Positions 41,367-43,276 of a DNA stretch of 43,276 nt are shown one piece after another (position 1 is the first letter of the stretch; each line of letters begins with the position of its first letter). Made by a program: the position numbers and the translations under genes. The notes beneath the pieces were generated by a model. The model saw only the letters and a list, made by a program, of their open reading frames with translations, was not told where the DNA came from and did not search any database. Origin of the DNA: Micavibrio sp. (GTDB taxonomy: Bacteria; Pseudomonadota; Alphaproteobacteria; Micavibrionales; Micavibrionaceae); contig JAPJRC010000010.1 of NCBI GenBank assembly GCA_030824805.1, forward strand, positions 1 through 43,276, read 5' to 3'.

Positions 41367-41945
41367 ATGATCGACGCATTGATCCGCCCGTACACCACGC
41401 CGGCACTCGACAAGTTCGCCGTGAAGGTGGCGGAAAGCGGATTAAGCGCGAACCTGCTCACCATCATCGGTTTTGTTCTTGGATTCACCGGATGTTTTCT
41501 GGTGGGTATGCATGTTTACCCGGCGGGTCTGGTCTTTTTGGTGTTGGCACTATTGTTCGACGGGCTGGACGGCGCGGTTGCAAGGATCAAAGGTCCAACC
41601 GAACTCGGGGCCTATCTCGATATGATGTCGGGTGTAATTCTTTTTGCAGCCTTTCCATTCTTCTTCATGCTGTCGGAATCCGGACACGCAACCGCAACGG
41701 CTATTCTGCTTTTCAGCTTTGTGCTGATGGGCGTCACCAATCTTGCCTATGATTATTTCGCGATGAAAAAAGGAGCGCCTGCGGCCAAATCCGGAATTGT
41801 CGAAACGGGCGAAATTGTCGTGTTTATTATCGTGAGCTGTTTGTATCCGGATGGCTTTTCATTCTTCGCCGCCGCACTGGCGCTCATGAGCTTCGCCGCC
41901 GCATTTTTGCGCATGGCGCTCACGGTAAAGCTTCTTAAAAATTAA
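41367..41945 (+). CDS. CDP-alcohol phosphatidyltransferase family protein with altered motif
   Basis: The 192-residue membrane protein lies two bases after pssA. It has the start of the CDP-alcohol motif FDGLDGAVAR (64-73; D65, D68), then G81 and D85, but the fourth Asp of the motif is Gly89 (LDMMSGV). About six hydrophobic segments follow. The third lipid-enzyme position in this operon suggests a role in phospholipid synthesis, such as phosphatidylglycerophosphate-type, but the missing Asp leaves activity uncertain. ATG 41367 has AGAGGAAT close before it. Confidence 0.8.
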   Translation: MIDALIRPYTTPALDKFAVKVAESGLSANLLTIIGFVLGFTGCFLVGMHVYPAGLVFLVLALLFDGLDGAVARIKGPTELGAYLDMMSGVILFAAFPFFFMLSESGHATATAILLFSFVLMGVTNLAYDYFAMKKGAPAAKSGIVETGEIVVFIIVSCLYPDGFSFFAAALALMSFAAAFLRMALTVKLLKN

Positions 41946-41955
41946 ACGGTAATTA

Positions 41956-42402
41956 TTAGCCCGGGCCGCCGCCCATGCCAAAACCTGGCGACGACATCAT
42001 TTGCGGCTGCGGTGCAGCTGGTGTAAACGTATTTTTGTTCTCCATATCGTCCGGTATGCCGTTTCTGTCACGGTCTGCGGAAGCGTTCTCGTCGCTGATA
42101 ATGGACAATAGGCCCGTTGCAACTTTCACACTGGAGCCCAGCACCTGGTTTCCAAGATAGCTTGCATCGCTTTGCGCGTTGATCCCCTGACCCGGGTTCT
42201 GCAATGTCTGACCGACACCGATAGCGTCGTTGGCTAGGCGTTGTTTTTCCATGGCATCGTCATTGGCCGCAACAAACGCCTGCGGGCCTTGCGGTTGCGC
42301 ATTCATATTGATTTGTTGCGCCGGGCTGTTGACGTTGGCGGGCAGAATAGGCGTCATCACTTCGTCGCGGTTTTGCGCGAACAGGCTTGCTGTATCATTC
42401 AT
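41956..42402 (-). CDS. protein of unknown function with an EF-hand-like loop
   Basis: The 148-residue protein has no signal peptide and is rich in Asn, Gln, Pro, Ala and Met. Near residue 108-120 it carries ADRDRNGIPDDMEN, which matches the DxDxNGxPDxxE calcium loop of thrombospondin type 3/dockerin-like repeats. A moderately hydrophobic helix (VLGSSVKVATGLLSIIS) precedes it and the end is Gly/Pro-rich. I recognise no family. Its ATG overlaps the stop of the upstream gene by 4 bases, so the two products are made together. Confidence 0.7.
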   Translation of the reverse strand: MNDTASLFAQNRDEVMTPILPANVNSPAQQINMNAQPQGPQAFVAANDDAMEKQRLANDAIGVGQTLQNPGQGINAQSDASYLGNQVLGSSVKVATGLLSIISDENASADRDRNGIPDDMENKNTFTPAAPQPQMMSSPGFGMGGGPG

Positions 42403-43211
42403 GACTGTTGCGTTCTCCAGCGATTAAGGCTCGCCTCTTCCTCTGCCATCTTGAGCAGGTCTTGCGGACGGATAGACGGGCCGCTGGCAAGGCTCAAGCC
42501 TGGCGACATCTGATTGACCATGCCGAGTGTGGCGGTGTGTTGCTGGCGGGCGGCGAGAACGCTCTGAAGCGCATGCTCGTTTGATAGTTCCTGACCAAAT
42601 GTGAGTTTCTTTGCAAGCTGCACACTGGCCATTTTGGATTCTTTTACATCCCACGATCCAACCGCTTCCTTATGCTGGTCTTTCAGCGACATGGTGGTGA
42701 TGCTGGCGCGCGCCATAAGGTCCTCGCCATCCGTTGGTTTCGTGCGCACACCGGCGGTTGCAGATTTGGCGGGAGCATCAACAGCGCCAAAGGCGTTTTG
42801 TTGTTGCGGGCTGCGATACGCACCGGGCGGACGTTTCGCCAGCGCGATATCGCTTTCAATATGAATGGGATTACGGGCAATGCCGGCGGCTTTCGCCTCG
42901 GAAACATCGGAAGCGATAGACGCCTCTGCGCGGTCTGCCTGACGCTCTGTCAGCAATTCTGCGGCAGTCGAGATAACTTTCAAACCTGCCGCGTCGGCGG
43001 CGATATCACCATAGACGCGTGCCTCGCTGCTGCTGGCGGCACCATGTGCCTGATGTTCTGCGGATTGGGCGCGGGCGGCATCAACTTCGACGGTTGTGAC
43101 GCTGGCTTTGGCGCGGCGCTCGATATCGTCAAGCTGACCGGATGTCATGGCGGCCGTCGCCTGTTCGACGTGGCCTGTGTTCTGACTGACTGTAAAATCT
43201 TCCAAAGCCAT
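42399..43211 (-). CDS. alanine-rich protein of unknown function
   Basis: The 270-residue product has no signal peptide or transmembrane segment and no recognised domain. Residues 1-100 look helical and Ala/Glu/Asp-rich (RAKASVTTVEVDAARAQSAE, AELLTERQADRAEASIAS), the middle is Pro-rich (RPPGAYRSPQQQ), and the end is helical again. ATG 43211 has AAGGG only 2 bases before it, which is unusually tight, so the start is uncertain. Codon use and coupling to the next gene support it as real. Confidence 0.65.
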   Translation of the reverse strand: MALEDFTVSQNTGHVEQATAAMTSGQLDDIERRAKASVTTVEVDAARAQSAEHQAHGAASSSEARVYGDIAADAAGLKVISTAAELLTERQADRAEASIASDVSEAKAAGIARNPIHIESDIALAKRPPGAYRSPQQQNAFGAVDAPAKSATAGVRTKPTDGEDLMARASITTMSLKDQHKEAVGSWDVKESKMASVQLAKKLTFGQELSNEHALQSVLAARQQHTATLGMVNQMSPGLSLASGPSIRPQDLLKMAEEEASLNRWRTQQS

Positions 43212-43276
43212 TACCCTTTTTTGAATCTTCTATCGCGCTTACAAAAGTATCTTAAACGCCTGAAGCTTTCCTTAAT

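Overview
This window looks like ordinary chromosomal DNA from a Gram-negative alphaproteobacterium. By eye the base composition is slightly above 50 % G+C and gene density is very high. The assignment rests on gene content: a PdxJ of the N-terminal VNLNK type, a decarboxylase/synthase pair for phosphatidylethanolamine (psd-pssA), an extensin-like C-terminal protein, a surA-rsmA pair, a DUF1223 protein, a complex-I NDUFA9-type dehydrogenase and a YgaV/BigR-like ArsR regulator. A Micavibrio-like or Rhodospirillales-like lineage is plausible, but that is inference. I see no phage, integrase, transposase, insertion sequence, rRNA or CRISPR array. The only RNA gene recognised is a tRNA-Ser(GGA).

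Layout. (1) 1-5.1 kb: a CsbD stress protein, then serine and vitamin B6 biosynthesis: serA and serC on the minus strand, pdxJ-serB on the plus strand, with only 43 bp between the divergent serC and pdxJ start codons. (2) 5.1-11.6 kb: a stand-alone ClpA/B-D1-like AAA+ ATPase, a HAD phosphatase and an RsmC-like methyltransferase (translationally coupled), and a 3.8-kb gene for a type I secreted RTX protein. (3) 11.9-18.7 kb: MATE exporter, periplasmic SIMPL protein, exported glutathione peroxidase, YbaL/KefB-type cation:proton antiporter, Ohr peroxidase, a small lipoprotein and an MFS exporter, a set weighted towards efflux and peroxide defence. (4) 18.7-24.8 kb: a GAF histidine kinase with a DNA-binding-free response regulator, a general-stress-type SDR, an extensin-like protein, two unrecognised exported/membrane proteins, tRNA-Ser and an alpha/beta hydrolase. 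(5) 24.9-31.9 kb: two glycosyltransferases (GT4, GT9), a cysteine-bearing ArsR regulator, an SDR, guanylate kinase, and a minus-strand run NDUFA9-like / surA / rsmA. (6) 32-38.9 kb: DUF1223 protein, UvrD/PcrA helicase, a small anchored protein, the divergent mntR/mntH manganese pair and a diguanylate cyclase. (7) 39-43.3 kb: a LOG-family protein, the phospholipid operon psd-pssA-CDP-alcohol transferase, and two coupled genes of unknown function.

How the genes relate. SerA, SerC and SerB form the complete phosphorylated serine pathway. SerC usually doubles as PdxF in pyridoxal phosphate synthesis, which links it to PdxJ next door, and PssA uses serine to make phosphatidylserine, which Psd decarboxylates. 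MntR very probably represses mntH: two identical 10-bp boxes lie exactly 21 bp apart over the mntH promoter. Many convergent gene pairs abut or overlap by a few bases with no intrinsic terminator, while a smaller set is separated by clear bidirectional hairpin terminators.

I did not find a convincing new defence or mobile system. The points most worth a second look are the nested serC/pdxJ promoters, the AAA+ ATPase without the pore-loop aromatic residue, the hairpin that masks the SIMPL gene's ribosome site, the leaderless-looking mntH and gmk starts, the CDP-alcohol transferase lacking its fourth aspartate, and the unknown gene pair at the right edge. All homology calls are from motif recognition by eye; no search was run.
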